Below are positions 11,480 through 22,277 of a stretch of 47,087 nucleotides of DNA, one piece after another. The notes under the pieces were generated by a model. That model saw only the letters and a program-made list of their open reading frames with translations. It was not told the DNA's origin and did no database searches. The translations under genes and the position numbers were made by a program. Source of the DNA: Pseudoneurospora amorphoporcata (lineage: Eukaryota; Ascomycota; Sordariomycetes; Sordariales; Sordariaceae); NCBI GenBank assembly GCA_033297205.1, contig MU859297.1:1-47087 (forward strand). Reading direction: 5' to 3'. Within the stretch, counting starts at the first letter, position 1; each line of letters starts with the position of its first letter.

Positions 11480-11956
11480 ATGTCGCTCGTGGCCGGTGTC
11501 CGGAACATTAGGAGACGACTTTCGCAGGTCAAGAACCGGGCGCTAGGGGAGCATAAACCCGACGGCGCATCCAAGGCGGCTAGCGGAGTCTCATCTCCGC
11601 CTGCAACCTCGCCAACCGCACCAGCCTTACCGTCCGCGTCGGCGCCAGCTTCCGCTTCTGAAACCCCCCCAGTCCCGACAATTATCGCGCATCCGCCTCC
11701 CGAGCAGATCGTGCTGTCTGCTCCACAACCTCCGAACCCCACTCCCGCCTTGCCGGCCCCAACCCTCTGCCCCGCCACCGCTTCCGACACGGCCTCTTCC
11801 CCAAGCCACGATGTCGATCCGTGGGGCCAGGCATACAAGATATTCCGGGAGCGGGAGCCCGAGCTGACGGCAGACTACACGAAGCATCTGGCCTCCGTGC
11901 AAGGCGACCCCCCAGCCAGCATCGACCTTTCAGTGCCGCGGTCCATCAAGAAGTAG
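11480..11956 (+). pseudogene. N-terminal fragment of a NACHT_N/NWD-type NLR
   Basis: 158 codons from ATG 11480 to TAG 11954. The product has a basic N-terminus (NIRRRLSQVKNRA), a long Pro/Ala/Ser linker (about 35-105), then a segment PWGQAYKIFREREPELTADY that resembles the W-x-x-A-Y start of the fungal NWD NACHT-NTPase N-terminal domain. After the TAG the same frame reads ACFIDERSIIAKND, reminiscent of the next helix of that domain, but no NACHT P-loop or WD40 repeats follow. I read it as the head of a large NLR whose body is lost. A short orphan protein (a possible adaptor made only of the N-terminal domain) cannot be excluded. Confidence 0.5.
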
Positions 11957-12235
11957 GGCCGCTCGGGAGCTTGCTTTATAGATGAGCGGTCCATAATCGC
12001 AAAGAATGACTCACCGATGTACCCGATTCGGGCCATACATCGATCACTGGGCGGTTTTCCCCAGCAGGCGATTCACAAGCTACGACCGGAGGTATCAAAC
12101 AATTAATAACAATCTTTCCACATAATTTTCTACTTATCTGGGCCCGCAAGGCTCGTATCTGTGATCTACCCCCTGACCTGGCACCCTTCAGAACCCGGCT
12201 CTAGGACAGCTTTGCGTCCTGGGAGTTAGCCGAGT

Positions 12236-12592
12236 TTGATGACTTGCGACGCAGAGGAGACGGCCACCCGGAAGCAGGCTCTTATTACTGCCGCTGCCGA
12301 CCTTTGGGAGGCGTATTCCGAATACTATATTAAGCACAATGATCTTTCGGACAATCCCACGCCCAAGGCTGTTATGACTTGGACTACCGGCAAGCTTATC
12401 ATTGAGGGTTGGCGCGTCCCTGCGCACCTTGCCCGCTTGCACAAGGCGGCCTTGATGCCCTCCCTCAGCCTCGCTGCTGACGATGCCCCCGGTACTCCCG
12501 ACGCCCCTGATGCCCCCGCCCCGGTTCCTGGCGTTGCCGACATTAATACCCTCATTTTCCGCAACCTCCTCGCTACTCGCCTTGCTGGCATC
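12236..12592 (+). pseudogene. Hypothetical ORF truncated by a solo LTR
   Basis: An open frame of about 119 codons (Ala-rich, with a helical segment around ALITAAADLWEAYSEYY and a Pro/Asp/Ala linker) runs directly into the LTR starting at 12593. Family unknown. Beyond the LTR (after the duplicated GCATC) the host frame is open for about 50 codons but shows no recognisable domain. Its base composition is like the unmutated left half. Confidence 0.35.
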
Positions 12593-12786
12593 TGTGACGA
12601 ACCGTTACAAGCACAGGAGTATATCGCTGGGATTTAAGAATAACGGTAGTAGTAGCCGAAAGGTACTGGTCGATTGTATCAGTTGGTTGCTTGCTGAAGA
12701 GCCAGTATCCAAAGAGGCCTGGGAGGCCGTCTTTATATACTGGCCTTCATGGACCCGATATTTTGGACCCGACGTTCTCGGGTCCA
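12593..12786 (-). mobile_element. Solo LTR, 194 bp, of a Ty3/gypsy family
   Basis: On the plus strand it begins TGTGACGAACCG and ends CGGGTCCA. The flanking GCATC (12588-12592 and 12787-12791) is a 5-bp target duplication. The first about 105 bp match 34106-34212, which abuts a minus-strand gypsy gag relic, so the LTR is in minus orientation here. Consistent with that, a TATATAAAG box lies on the minus strand at about 12731-12739. It has cut the ORF at 12236. Confidence 0.7.
12764..12786. other. Perfect hairpin at the LTR edge
   Basis: TGGACCCGA (12764-12772), loop CGTTC, TCGGGTCCA (12778-12786): a 9-bp perfect stem ending exactly at the LTR terminus. A third copy of TGGACCCGA starts at 12750. 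Its role is unknown; it is not a bacterial-type terminator. Confidence 0.7.
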
Positions 12787-12791
12787 GCATC

Positions 12792-13135
12792 CTGACACAC
12801 TATCGTCCTTGGCTACTGTGTCGGAAAGGAGTAGCTAGGCTCATCTTAACCTCATACTACATTGTTCTATTCTTGCTACATGAGATCTATAAGGTATCGA
12901 GTTTTGTCTATTCAGCCCAAATTCTGGTCGTTTGTCCGGAGTCATGAAAGATGCCCTGGTCTCATCATTGTGCAGGTCTCACTCGCATACCTAATTATTC
13001 AGCCTCGGGGTTGATATGTACGTGTCTGATACGAGTGGCACTAATCAAGTTTAACACCTAGCACGGTTTTGAAGTCCTAGAGTTGTAGAAGCAGGATGTC
13101 AGTGCTATCCCCTAAAGTTGAGTCTGGATCAGCGG
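12792..13135. other. No recognisable gene
   Basis: Sequence between the solo LTR and the 3' end of the SNF2 gene. It may include that gene's 3' untranslated region; no other structure was seen. Confidence 0.4.
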
Positions 13136-16100
13136 TCATCTTACCTCCAGGTTCTCGTTAACTCCATCACCTGTGTCGAATGTCAACTTCGCGAGGGTTT
13201 GCTTCTTGGTCTGTAATGCAACAATGTTCTTTGGTTCTCATTATTAACGCCGTCGTAAGTAAAATTGGTGGGACATTGCATGTGTGGCTTACTTCTTCCA
13301 CTGTTCCTTTCATAATGTACCTCGTCACGATGACATTTTTCGTCTGGCCCATGCGAATTGCCCTAGCGATGGCCTGTGCCTCGACTGAAGGATTCCAGTG
13401 CGGTTCAACGACGTGTACGTGACTCGCCGCTGTAAGATTGAGCCTTTTGCAGATATTAGCAGAGTTTTTAAGATGGAGAAAACATGGAAGAGATGCGTTG
13501 TGGCTTACCCGACCGCCCCTGTGCCCACAGACATGATAAGAACGGACGCTTGAGGGTCTTCTTGGAAGGTCTTTATGAGCCTTGTTCGTTCCGAGGTGCT
13601 TGTTTTTCCATGTACAAGAAGTGTAGAGACCCCTGCGTCTCTAAATATGTGGACGAGGCCGTATAGAGTGGGTATCCATTGAGAAAAGATGAGGCTAGTT
13701 TTTTGTCAGTTGGTAATGTCCAGTCGGGTTCCAATAGGCATCATGACACTTACTGCTTGGTGCCCGCTCCAGCTTCAAATACTTGCTTTCTCACAGCTTT
13801 GAGCTTCGTTGAGAACAAATCTGTCTGCAACGAGCCATGGAGATCAATCGCATCTATGATGCCATCCCCTAGCAAGCATGTTGGGTTAGGACTGCCTGCA
13901 CTTACGGATAGGCTATTGGCACGAAGAGGACGGCGGCAGTCTGGGCAGAACTGAATATCCTCGCAGCCCTCATCTAATGGTGAGCATCGTTCACAAGATG
14001 CGTTAATTTCCCCGTCCTGCGGCGTGAGGAAACCCGTAGAGGCCCATGGAGGACTCAAGGTTCCATGATTGCATACCATGCGCATCTTCAGGGTGGCAGT
14101 GAATAGTACGTTGTACAGCTTGAGGGTACCTTTATCGTTGCCACTGACGATGTCATCCAAAGCCCATTTTGCCCTGCTCAAAATAGCATCATAAAGCTTC
14201 TGCTCCTGGTCCGACAGAGTTTGATAGATGGTCGTAGCTGTTGATTGGGGAAGATCGAGGCATTTATCCGTTCGGCGAAGACAATACCGACGGAGATAGG
14301 CTCGTAATGGCTGAGAGTCGCACATGCCTCCGCTGGAGAGGGGTTCCAGGACGTGCTTTCGGAATGTATTTTTCGCAGAATAGGGAGGTAGCCGAAGGAA
14401 TTCTGCAAGGGATGAGAGATCTTCTAACTTGTTCTGAATGGGTGTGCCTGTCAAGCACCACCGTCTGCTGGTATTGAGAGTCGAAGCGGCCCGGAAGTAG
14501 TGGGTGGAAGAGTTTCGTATCTCATGTGCTGTCAAATACGTCGTTGTTGAGTTACTTCAGCCACAATTTTCGATGCCCAACGAGCAGAAAAGATTTGATC
14601 TTACCTTCGTCAAGGACCACCCTATACCACTCCATCTTGTGAAGTAAATCGCTTTTCTTGTAATCGGCCGCAAGTGTGGAGTATGTTGTGAGAACCAAAT
14701 CTGTGTCCATGAGAGACTTGTATTCTCGAGGCTTTTGTTCCCCATGGAACATTGTGGCGTGCAGAGCTCCACACATGTGACTAGAAATAGAGGTAATTTT
14801 GGATTAGCCTGTCAGTCGAAAGGTGCGGCGACAAGGATTTGACTCGTACCGTTCAATCTCGAATTGCCAATTATCAATCAACTCTTTAAAAGACGCAATC
14901 AGCTATAAGCTTAAATCCGCAAGACTTCTGAGTAGAACCTACGCCGGGAGGGTACGACAACCAAAGTGGCTCGCGTAGGTGTTTCTTGGGCAGCCTGGGA
15001 AAAAGTAAAGTCGGCAAAGTCACGAGCAGATCCCAACGTATGTAGGATGGTGACAAGTGTACTGAGGGTCTTGCCCATCCCCATCACGTCGGCGATAAGG
15101 CCGCCATAGTTAGGTTTAAGCTGAATTGAACTTAAACGTTGTTAGCTAGCGTTTATGAAGGCTAATCGGAGAAGGGCTTTGCCTTACTGTGACAAATAAG
15201 TGTCATGTAAAGAGCCATTATCCGAAAGACTCTCATTTTCGCGATCAAGCATGAAGCGAACAGCTTGTTCTTGGTGACTGTATGAGGTAAGTTAGCACAA
15301 AGGGGCCCTCTAGGTATTCTGCGTGTTACCAAGGTTGAACGTAACGATAATGAAACGGCACCTGCATTGTAAGTCTGGCCTTCAGACTGTCCGAGTGTAC
15401 GATCGGAGTCACCTCTTTAACAGAGACCACGTTCAAAGACTCAAGGATGCTGTCAACCTCTCCACGAACTCTAGCTCTGAGATTGGCGGGCCCCAAAGAG
15501 TGATTGCCCACACCAATTAGATCGTCGAAATTGATTTCATCCCCGGGTACCACAAAGTACTGCGGATTGCGGTATTTAATCCCCGAGCTCAAAGCCTTTG
15601 GATGTTGAAGAAATGCGGAGACTTTTGACAACCGCTTAGCGACTTCGTTCTCGACAATACTGTCTTGTGGCCCAAAGATATTGACTGAGATGTTCTCCAG
15701 CACAGGAGATTTCCTAGCAAGACCCCTTTTCCGCTTCGAGAGGACTGTTGTACCAAACACAGCCTCGAATCGAATACAAGGTACTTGACGTAGCGCGGCC
15801 AATGCGTCCTGCGTGACTTGGTCGGCAATAGCGAATGCTGTCCCGTTCTCCAAAAACAGACAGAAGCAGCCTTGCCATCTTTTTACGGGAAAATGAACAA
15901 ACAATACGTCGTTCTTGCTGTTCTTGATCTGGTCTTCGAGCGGGCCCAACCCATTGATACATTGGGCCCTCGCGTCATATAACTAAAAGCGTGATGTCAA
16001 GTCAGTTTCAGGGTGTTGATGGGTAGAGATAGTCATATGTTGAATGGAAGCTACCTCATGAGAAAAGCTTCTACAGGACGGGACCCGGAAGAACTTACCG

Positions 16101-16224
16101 CGCCATAGCAGATCCTGTCACCAATACCAGATGTTTTGTTGATGATGTCGCTAACTTCAGCTTCCTCAACAGCACTTAAAAAAGGGCGTTTTGTACCGGA
16201 GGTCGTAGATGTCATGATTGGCAT
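13136..16224 (-). CDS. SNF2-family (Rad5/HLTF-like) ATPase, multi-exon
   Basis: The minus-strand gene starts at ATG 16224-16222 and ends at TGA 13138-13136. Exons I can place: 16224-16099, 15982-15330, 15277-15188, one from 15130 to about 14947, then exons around 14880, 14785-14605, 14528 to about 13752, 13697-13509, a piece from 13443 or 13432, and a last short exon. Motifs in order: HQEQAVRFML, Walker A ADVMGMGKT (motif I), VVVPS (Ia), VVLDEAH (II, split by an intron at 14604-14529), LTGTPIQN (III), a Cys-rich insert with CERC and CPDC, then LIFSQW and VEPHWNPSVEAQA (helicase C). Such proteins are DNA-dependent ATPases in repair or chromatin remodelling. The exon junction at motif V (13509/13443) is one base out of frame or loses GLNLT, so intactness is uncertain. 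Confidence 0.75.
14529..14604 (-). other. Intron splitting the SNF2 DEAH box
   Basis: The 76-nt intron interrupts the alanine codon of DEAH (GAC GAA G | CA CAT). Donor GTAAG and acceptor TTGACAG are canonical. Confidence 0.85.
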
Positions 16225-17336
16225 ACAACATGACGCGCTCAATGTGGTTTGAAAGAGTTCCTCACACTGACTGATGAGCGCAGAGGACGAAAGCCACAAC
16301 GATGTCAAAGAGGCTAGTCACGACACCTGGAGAGTAGAAAACTGGGCAAAAAGGAAAACAAGAAAAGTTGGGAGAAAAATCAGTACAAGTCTCATGGAAG
16401 TTATAGCTGGCATTGTCTCGGGGCTGGGTACAACATGCACGTGCGGTTTTCTTTGCCAGGAAACGCTGTATAAGGAGGCTGGACACTCCATACCGCCTAT
16501 CGAAGGGGGGGGGGGGACGACGAGGTCCTTGGCGAATGAGGTAAGGTCAACAATTCGTTCTCCTCTTCCGAGATCAAGATTGAGGATGTTGTGCGACTCT
16601 CGTTAGGCGAATTGGCCGCCTGGCTTGGGAATGGCCGCATGGCGGCATCTTTCTAATCCAGATTAAGGAGTAGTCTTTGGGGCAGTGCTGTGCAACGTCA
16701 ATTGTCGAGACCCGAGATCCGCGACAGCCTCGCACCAACTCCAAACCTTGACAGGACAGAACACTTCCAAAGTGTACCCGTTATTCACCTCTCTGCGTTC
16801 AATGACAGAATGGGTGATATGGAAACGTCTTCTTGAGTCTTTTGAGCAGGCAGGGAAGAAGCTGACAAGAGGAAGCGTTGCGCTCCAGTTCTTCGTCGAT
16901 TTGTACCAAAGTGGTGGGCGTCGAGTGTTGGGATGACAGAAGAACATGTTGGATGTACAAGAAACCAACGATAGGAATGGCGATGGGCGTTCAAGGTATG
17001 TATAGTTGTTTGATTGGCTGCGCTGCTGCACTGCCTTCACTACGTGGCTCGGTAGCTCGGTGGCTTCTTGTGAAACACGGCCCTCTGGCTGTCAGTTAGG
17101 CTCACTGCCCCGCGGCACGGCACGTCCACGTTTGGTCAACCTCGGACACATCCACGATACACCTGCGGCGGATGCTGGACACACTTCAGTTCTTGTTCCT
17201 TTGTGAGGGAACTTTATAGGGTGCTCCCACTTTCCCAAAATTCTTCAAATCCCTTGATTCTCTCAATTCACTCCTCCGCCAAGATTGATCAAGTTTTCGA
17301 CGGTGCACCTACTCTCGCTCCAGCAATTGGCATACA
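16225..17336. promoter_or_regulatory. Divergent intergenic region with a G12 tract
   Basis: The SNF2 gene leaves leftward and the NACHT-ankyrin NLR leaves rightward, so this 1.1 kb must carry both promoters. A run of 12 G lies at 16505-16516. TTTATAGGG-type AT sequence occurs near 17213, about 120 bp before the NLR ATG. No gene or mobile element was found here. Confidence 0.45.
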
Positions 17337-20300
17337 ATGGCTGAAATGCCGCCACAATCAGAGAGCTTCAAACGCGCCTTGGCCAGATTCGAAAGGGATG
17401 TTGGACCACGACGTGCCCAGGAGTTTGCCAACTGTTCACTGCACGATGTTCAGTTGTTGATGAAGAAGATTCAAGCCGAACAAGAGAGAAAGGGGGAAAT
17501 GCGCCATCTCAAGCGTCTTGAACCCTTCCTTGAGGCCATGGAGAAGCTCGGAAAAGTTATTGAGGTCTTTACTAACACGACCGTGTTCCTTTGCTACGTC
17601 TGGGTGAGCATCATCCTGCCTATTTGTTTGTTAGTGTATTCCATCCTAATAGACTTACCTGTTACAGGGACCCATCAAGTTCCTGCTTGGTGTAAGTACT
17701 TATCTCTACTCCCATACTCCTTACTACCTCATTTATGGAGAGCTTCAACTCACAACCATGTTCCTACCCATAGGCCGCCAGCACCCACCTTCAATCGCTT
17801 GACAGACTCCTCGATATGTACTGTGATATTGAAGAGAATCTTGCCGGCTTGGTGCACTATGAGGCAACCTTCGAACGCAACACACGCCTCGGACCCGTTC
17901 TTGAGGATTATTACTTGGACGTGCTTAATTTCCATAAGGAGGCGCTTGCTGTATTTGACCGACCGAGTATGCCCTTCTTTTATCCTTCTCCGCTTCGGGC
18001 CTCAAACCACTAACCCTTCGCAATTCTAGAATGGAAGATGCTGGTCGATGCTGCCTGGAAAAGATTTGAATCGAAATTTGCTGTCATCCTCCAGGCCCTA
18101 ACAAGACGTAAGGAGATTCTGAACAGCGAAAAGCTATCCGCTTCTCTTGACCAGATTATCAAGTTGCGAGACGAAATCCATGAAATAAACACCAGGCAGA
18201 AGCAGGTGGCAGATAAGCAAGAAGAAGAGACTCACAAGGAGCGGAAGAGAGCAATCATGGGGAAGTTGTCCATCCCTGACTACCAGTCTGACTACCGATT
18301 CTTCATTGAGGGCAGAGACTACTCAGACGACAAGCTGGAAACTTCTTCAGGAACGTGGATTTTCGACGATCCCATATTTCAGGCCTGGCACCTCGGTGAT
18401 GCTTCTGGAAAACGTGTCCTCTACATACACGGAAGGCCAGGTGGAGGTATAATCTTTCCCGCAAATTTACACGCATCCCAAGTCTCCCTCCCTAAAACGC
18501 GAACATATAATGGAGAATTATACATTCAGCTGACGTCTGACTTAGGGAAATCAACGCTCATAGCCACGGTAATAGAACGGCTTCTGAATGATATGAGACC
18601 AGGTGTTGCTCTCGCTTTCTTTTACTTTCGCCGCCAAAATCCAAACAAAGATAATTTCAACAGTCTGCTCCGCGCGCTTCTTGGACAGCTCTACGATCGA
18701 GATCCCATTCTAGCCGCCCACATTGAAATCGAGACATCAAAGCATGATGTACTGCGTACGAAAGTGTTACAGGAGCTCGTGAGCACCGCAGTAGGGACCT
18801 ACCCTACAACTTACCTCGTGCTAGACGGGCTGGATGAATGTTCAAATGAGGAGGAAGAGAGGACGATCAAATGGCTGCTGGCGCTCTGCGATCATTCCCC
18901 TGGCCTACGAATTCTTTTTTCGGGCCAGCGAGATGGCGTGCTAGACCATCTTCTCAGATCATTCAAGTCAGCGCATTCAATCCTCCTCGACACAGCACCT
19001 GGCCATGTTGGAAATATCAAAAACTATTGCGAATGTCTCGCAAGGGACATACAGGCCAAATTCGAGCCGGAACCATCGTTGGAGCAAGTGATAATAGATT
19101 TGGTTTCTGAGAACGCTGGTGGTACGTCCAAGCCCCTTGACTGAGCAAAGCAGCGTCTAGAGTTTTGGGATAGAGACTGACACATATCACAGGCATGTTT
19201 CTCTATGCAAAGCTAGTTCTCGAGCATCTTCTAGGGCAATATCGTACCGCCAATCTGAAGCGAGCGTTGCAACCTGGGATCTTCCCGGCCAGCTTAGAAG
19301 AAGTGTGAGTCAACAACTCCTTGCTCATTAGGATCCCTTCAGTGACTTGATCGCAGAAGTCTTAACATGCTATTATCTGTCAGATATGAGAAATTGGAAG
19401 ATCGATTGCACAAAGGCTCTTCGGACGACGAAAGGAAAGCTGCAATTCAGATCTTGAGCTATGTGGTCTGCTGCAAGCGGACCCTCTTCTGGAGGGAAAT
19501 ACAGTCTTTCTTCTCTATCGATCAGCTAAAAGGAGAAGTGGACTACGACAACCGTCCTGCCAAGAACTACAAGCAGCTCTGCGGCTCTTTCCTAGACTCT
19601 CACACTGTCAACAAAGACTACACCGGCCCCGAGGACGAGGTCCACCTTGTACACGAAACAGCCCGCGAGTAAGTACTTCGTCTACTACCTATGATACATT
19701 TCTTCTCTTCTCTCTCATCATAACTCTAACAGCCCATGTTGCAGATTCTTGATACGGAGAGAAATTGTGAATACCACGCGGGTGCACTCGGAACTCTCGG
19801 TTTTTTGCTCCCAGTATCTTTTATCTCCACCCTTCGCGCCGGGGATTGCGGAGGATAAGATCATATCATACGCTAGAAGGGGTTCGTACGCCTTACAAGA
19901 CTACGCAGTGCAGTACTGGCTTGACCATCTCCGGGAAAGCGTCAATGCTTCCGGCACGCTACAGAGCGCTGGTTGTCAAGACGCCATACAATGGGCTTAT
20001 CTCTTCCTTCAATCATACGGAGACCATGCAAAGATGTCGACTCTCGATGATGCCGGTGGGTTTCCAAGCGTGGATCAGGTGGCCGACCGCATTCCGGAGC
20101 ACGGTTGCGAGCGAAACAATTACTTCAACATCGAAGAAAGAACTGAGGCTATCCGACAGGTTATCGGAAAGTTGAACGGGCAGATATTTACCTCTGGAGA
20201 GGCAAAGATTCTGAGTCAGCTTCAAGGGCCGATGAATGTGCACAAATGTTCGAAACCGTGGTGCATTTTCTTTAAGGGCAATCTGCAGACCGCGGAAGCA

Positions 20301-21908
20301 CGAGAAGAGCACATCAGTCGCCACGAGCGTCCGTTTTGTTGCCTGCTTGAAAGTTGTCCGATGTTTGCCATTGGGTATAGCTCCTCTGCCGAACTTCAAA
20401 AGCACAATTCGAAGTATCACACACAGAGCAGTAATCGGAATCGCTTCCCGAAGCTTGATAGAGGTAGCTTACCTGACGACGTGGACGAGAAGCCCGAATT
20501 CATGGATCTCATGTTGGCATCAAGAAGAGGAGATATGAAGACTATAGATGACCTACTCGGAGCCCGAACACAAAAGGACGCGCGGCAAATGGTCAACGAA
20601 AAGGATAAATCAACGGGCGAAACACCTCTTTACATTGCCGCCCAAAACGGACATGGTCAGGCGTGTGAAGCTCTCTTGCGTTGGGGAGCAGATGCAAATG
20701 CGGTTGTTAAGCTGCTTCTCGATACTGGCACCCGGGTTGGACGGACAGCGTTATATATAGCAGTGCAGAATGGGCATGAGGCGGTTGTTAAGCTGCTTCT
20801 CGATACTGGCAACCGGGATGGACGGACAGCGCTATATATAGCAGTGCAGAATGGGCATGAGGCGGTTGTTAAGTTGCTTATCGATACTGGCAAAGTTGAC
20901 GCAGGTGCTAAGTACGGGTATGAACAGACAGCCCTGCATATTGCGGCAGGGAATGGGCATGAGGCGGTTGTTAAGCTGCTTCTCGATACTTGCAAGGTTG
21001 ACGCAGGTGCTAGGGATGGGGATGGACAGACAGCGCTGCATATGGCAGCAAAGAATGGGCATGAGGCGGTTGTTAAGCTGCTTATCGATACTGGCAAGGT
21101 TGACGCAGATCCTAAGGAGTGGAATGGACGGACAGCGCTATATATGGCGGCAGAGAATGGGCATCAGGCGGTCGTTAAGCTGCTTCTCGATACTGGCAAG
21201 GTTGACGCAGATCCTAAGGAGTGGTATGGACGGACAGCGCTATATGTGGCGGCAGAGAATGGGCATCAGGCGGTTGTTAAGCTGCTTCTCGATACTGGCA
21301 ACGTTGACGCAGATCCCAAGGCCATATATAAACGGACAGCGCTACATATGGCGGCAGAGAATGGGCATCAGGCGGTTGTTAAGCTGCTTCTCGATACTGG
21401 CAAGGTTGATGCAGATGTTCAGGATTGCTTTGGATGGACAGCGCTACATATGGCGGCAAAGAAGGGGCGTGAGGCGGTTGTTAAGCTGCTTCTCGATACT
21501 GGCAAGGTTGACGCAAGTATTAAGCAGTTTGGAAGGGCAGCGCTGCATATAGCGGCAGAGAATGGGCATGAGGCGGTTGTTAAGCTGCTTCTCAGTACTG
21601 GCAAGGTTGACGCAAGTGCTCAAGGCCGGTTTGGATGGACAGCGCTGCATATGGCGGCAAGGAATGGGCATGAGGCGGTTGTTAAGCTACTTCTCGATAC
21701 TGGCAAGGTTGACGCAGGTGCTAAGGATAGGTCTGGACGAACAGCGCGGCATATGGCGGCAAAGAATGGGTATGAGGCGGTTGTTAACCTGCTTCCCGGT
21801 ACTGGCAAGGTTAACGCAGGTGCTCAGGACCGGTTTAGACACACAGCGCTGCGGCATATAGCGCCGAGGAATGGGCATTGTCACGGCGGTGGCAGACCAC
21901 TACGCTAG
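17337..21908 (+). CDS. NACHT - C2H2 - ankyrin NLR-type STAND protein
   Basis: Eight exons: 17337-17603, 17668-17691, 17774-17966, 18030-18446, 18546-19121, 19193-19304, 19384-19668 and 19745-21908. These total 4038 nt (1345 residues) in frame. The N-terminal about 250 residues are helical and resemble the fungal NLR N-terminal domain DUF7708. A coiled coil follows (EIHEINTRQKQVADKQEEET). NACHT has P-loop GRPGGGKST (about 296-303) and Walker B YLVLDGLDEC (about 390). Around residues 788-850 are two C2H2-like fingers (CSKPWC...H-x3-H and CLLESC...H-x4-H). From about 916 to the end are about 13 ankyrin repeats. Fungal STAND proteins of this kind act in non-self recognition; the role here is inferred. 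The last repeat goes off pattern (GHCHGGGRPLR) before TAG, so the true C-terminus may have been lost. Confidence 0.88.
18447..18545 (+). other. 99-nt in-frame intron inside the NACHT P-loop
   Basis: Donor GTATAA, branch-like GCTGAC, acceptor CTTAG. It splits the glycine codon before the P-loop lysine (G|GG AAA TCA). The length is a multiple of three and there is no in-frame stop, so a retained intron would insert 33 residues and break the P-loop while leaving the rest of the protein intact. Confidence 0.85.
20620..21890 (+). repeat. Near-identical ankyrin repeat array (102-bp units)
   Basis: Most units are 34 codons (102 bp) starting G-x-TAL and containing NGHEAVVKLLLDTGKVDA. Two early units are shorter (27 codons, lacking the last seven). 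DNA identity between units is very high: GGCGGTTGTTAAGCTGCTTC is nearly unchanged in unit after unit. Variation is concentrated at the last five to seven residues of the unit (AKYGY, ARDGD, PKEWN, PKEWY, PKAIY, VQDCF, IKQF, AQGRF, AKDRS, AQDRF). This implies recent expansion or homogenisation. Confidence 0.9.
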
Positions 21909-21995
21909 CCAGCCCGTGTCCCAGCAAAAGGGTACAAGTAACCGAAGCTGGCAATTCGGTTGCTCAAGTGGTCTTATATGGTTGCGACGGATGAC

Positions 21996-22121
21996 TGTGA
22001 CGAACGGCAGTCTGATCTGCCTAAGTGGGATAGCTGAAGGTCGATACTATCAGAAGACGTTCGGTGAAGCCAAAAGGTTCACAACAAGTATGGTAGCGTT
22101 ATACTAGTCTCAATGATAATG
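21996..22121 (-). mobile_element. Truncated LTR (family of 9529-9881), cut by copia
   Basis: The plus strand starts TGTGACGAACGG, the inverted end of the 9529-9881 LTR, and matches its reverse complement up to 22121, where the copia LTR begins. The remaining half of this LTR is not found beyond the copia 3' LTR. Confidence 0.85.
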
Positions 22122-22277
22122 TGTTGTGGTGGGGTCTGTCCCACCTCCATTCACTGACATTGTCATGTGGGCCCACCAGCCCGCACCACCATGTATTTAG
22201 CCCTCCACATTTCTTTTCCTTTCTTATCTTCCTAGTTTAGCACAATCAACACACTTCTTGTGCCCACGAACCCAAGA
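22122..22277 (+). repeat. copia 5' LTR, not RIP-mutated
   Basis: Begins TGTTGTGG and ends CCCAAGA. Compared with the 3' LTR (27915-28070) I count about 13 differences. All are C or G here and T or A there, and all lie in CpA/TpG context. Confidence 0.9.

Noticed and set aside
12764..12786. Hairpin as a transcription terminator
   Set aside because: No T-run follows, and this is eukaryotic LTR sequence; intrinsic terminators do not apply.
20657..21671. Long open frames antisense or frame-shifted to the ankyrin array (20657-21097 minus, 20851-21552 plus)
   Set aside because: They are periodic shadows of the repeat units with no independent domain.
20620..21890. Regular repeats as a CRISPR-like array
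   Set aside because: The 102-bp units are coding ankyrin repeats in a eukaryotic gene, without unique spacers.
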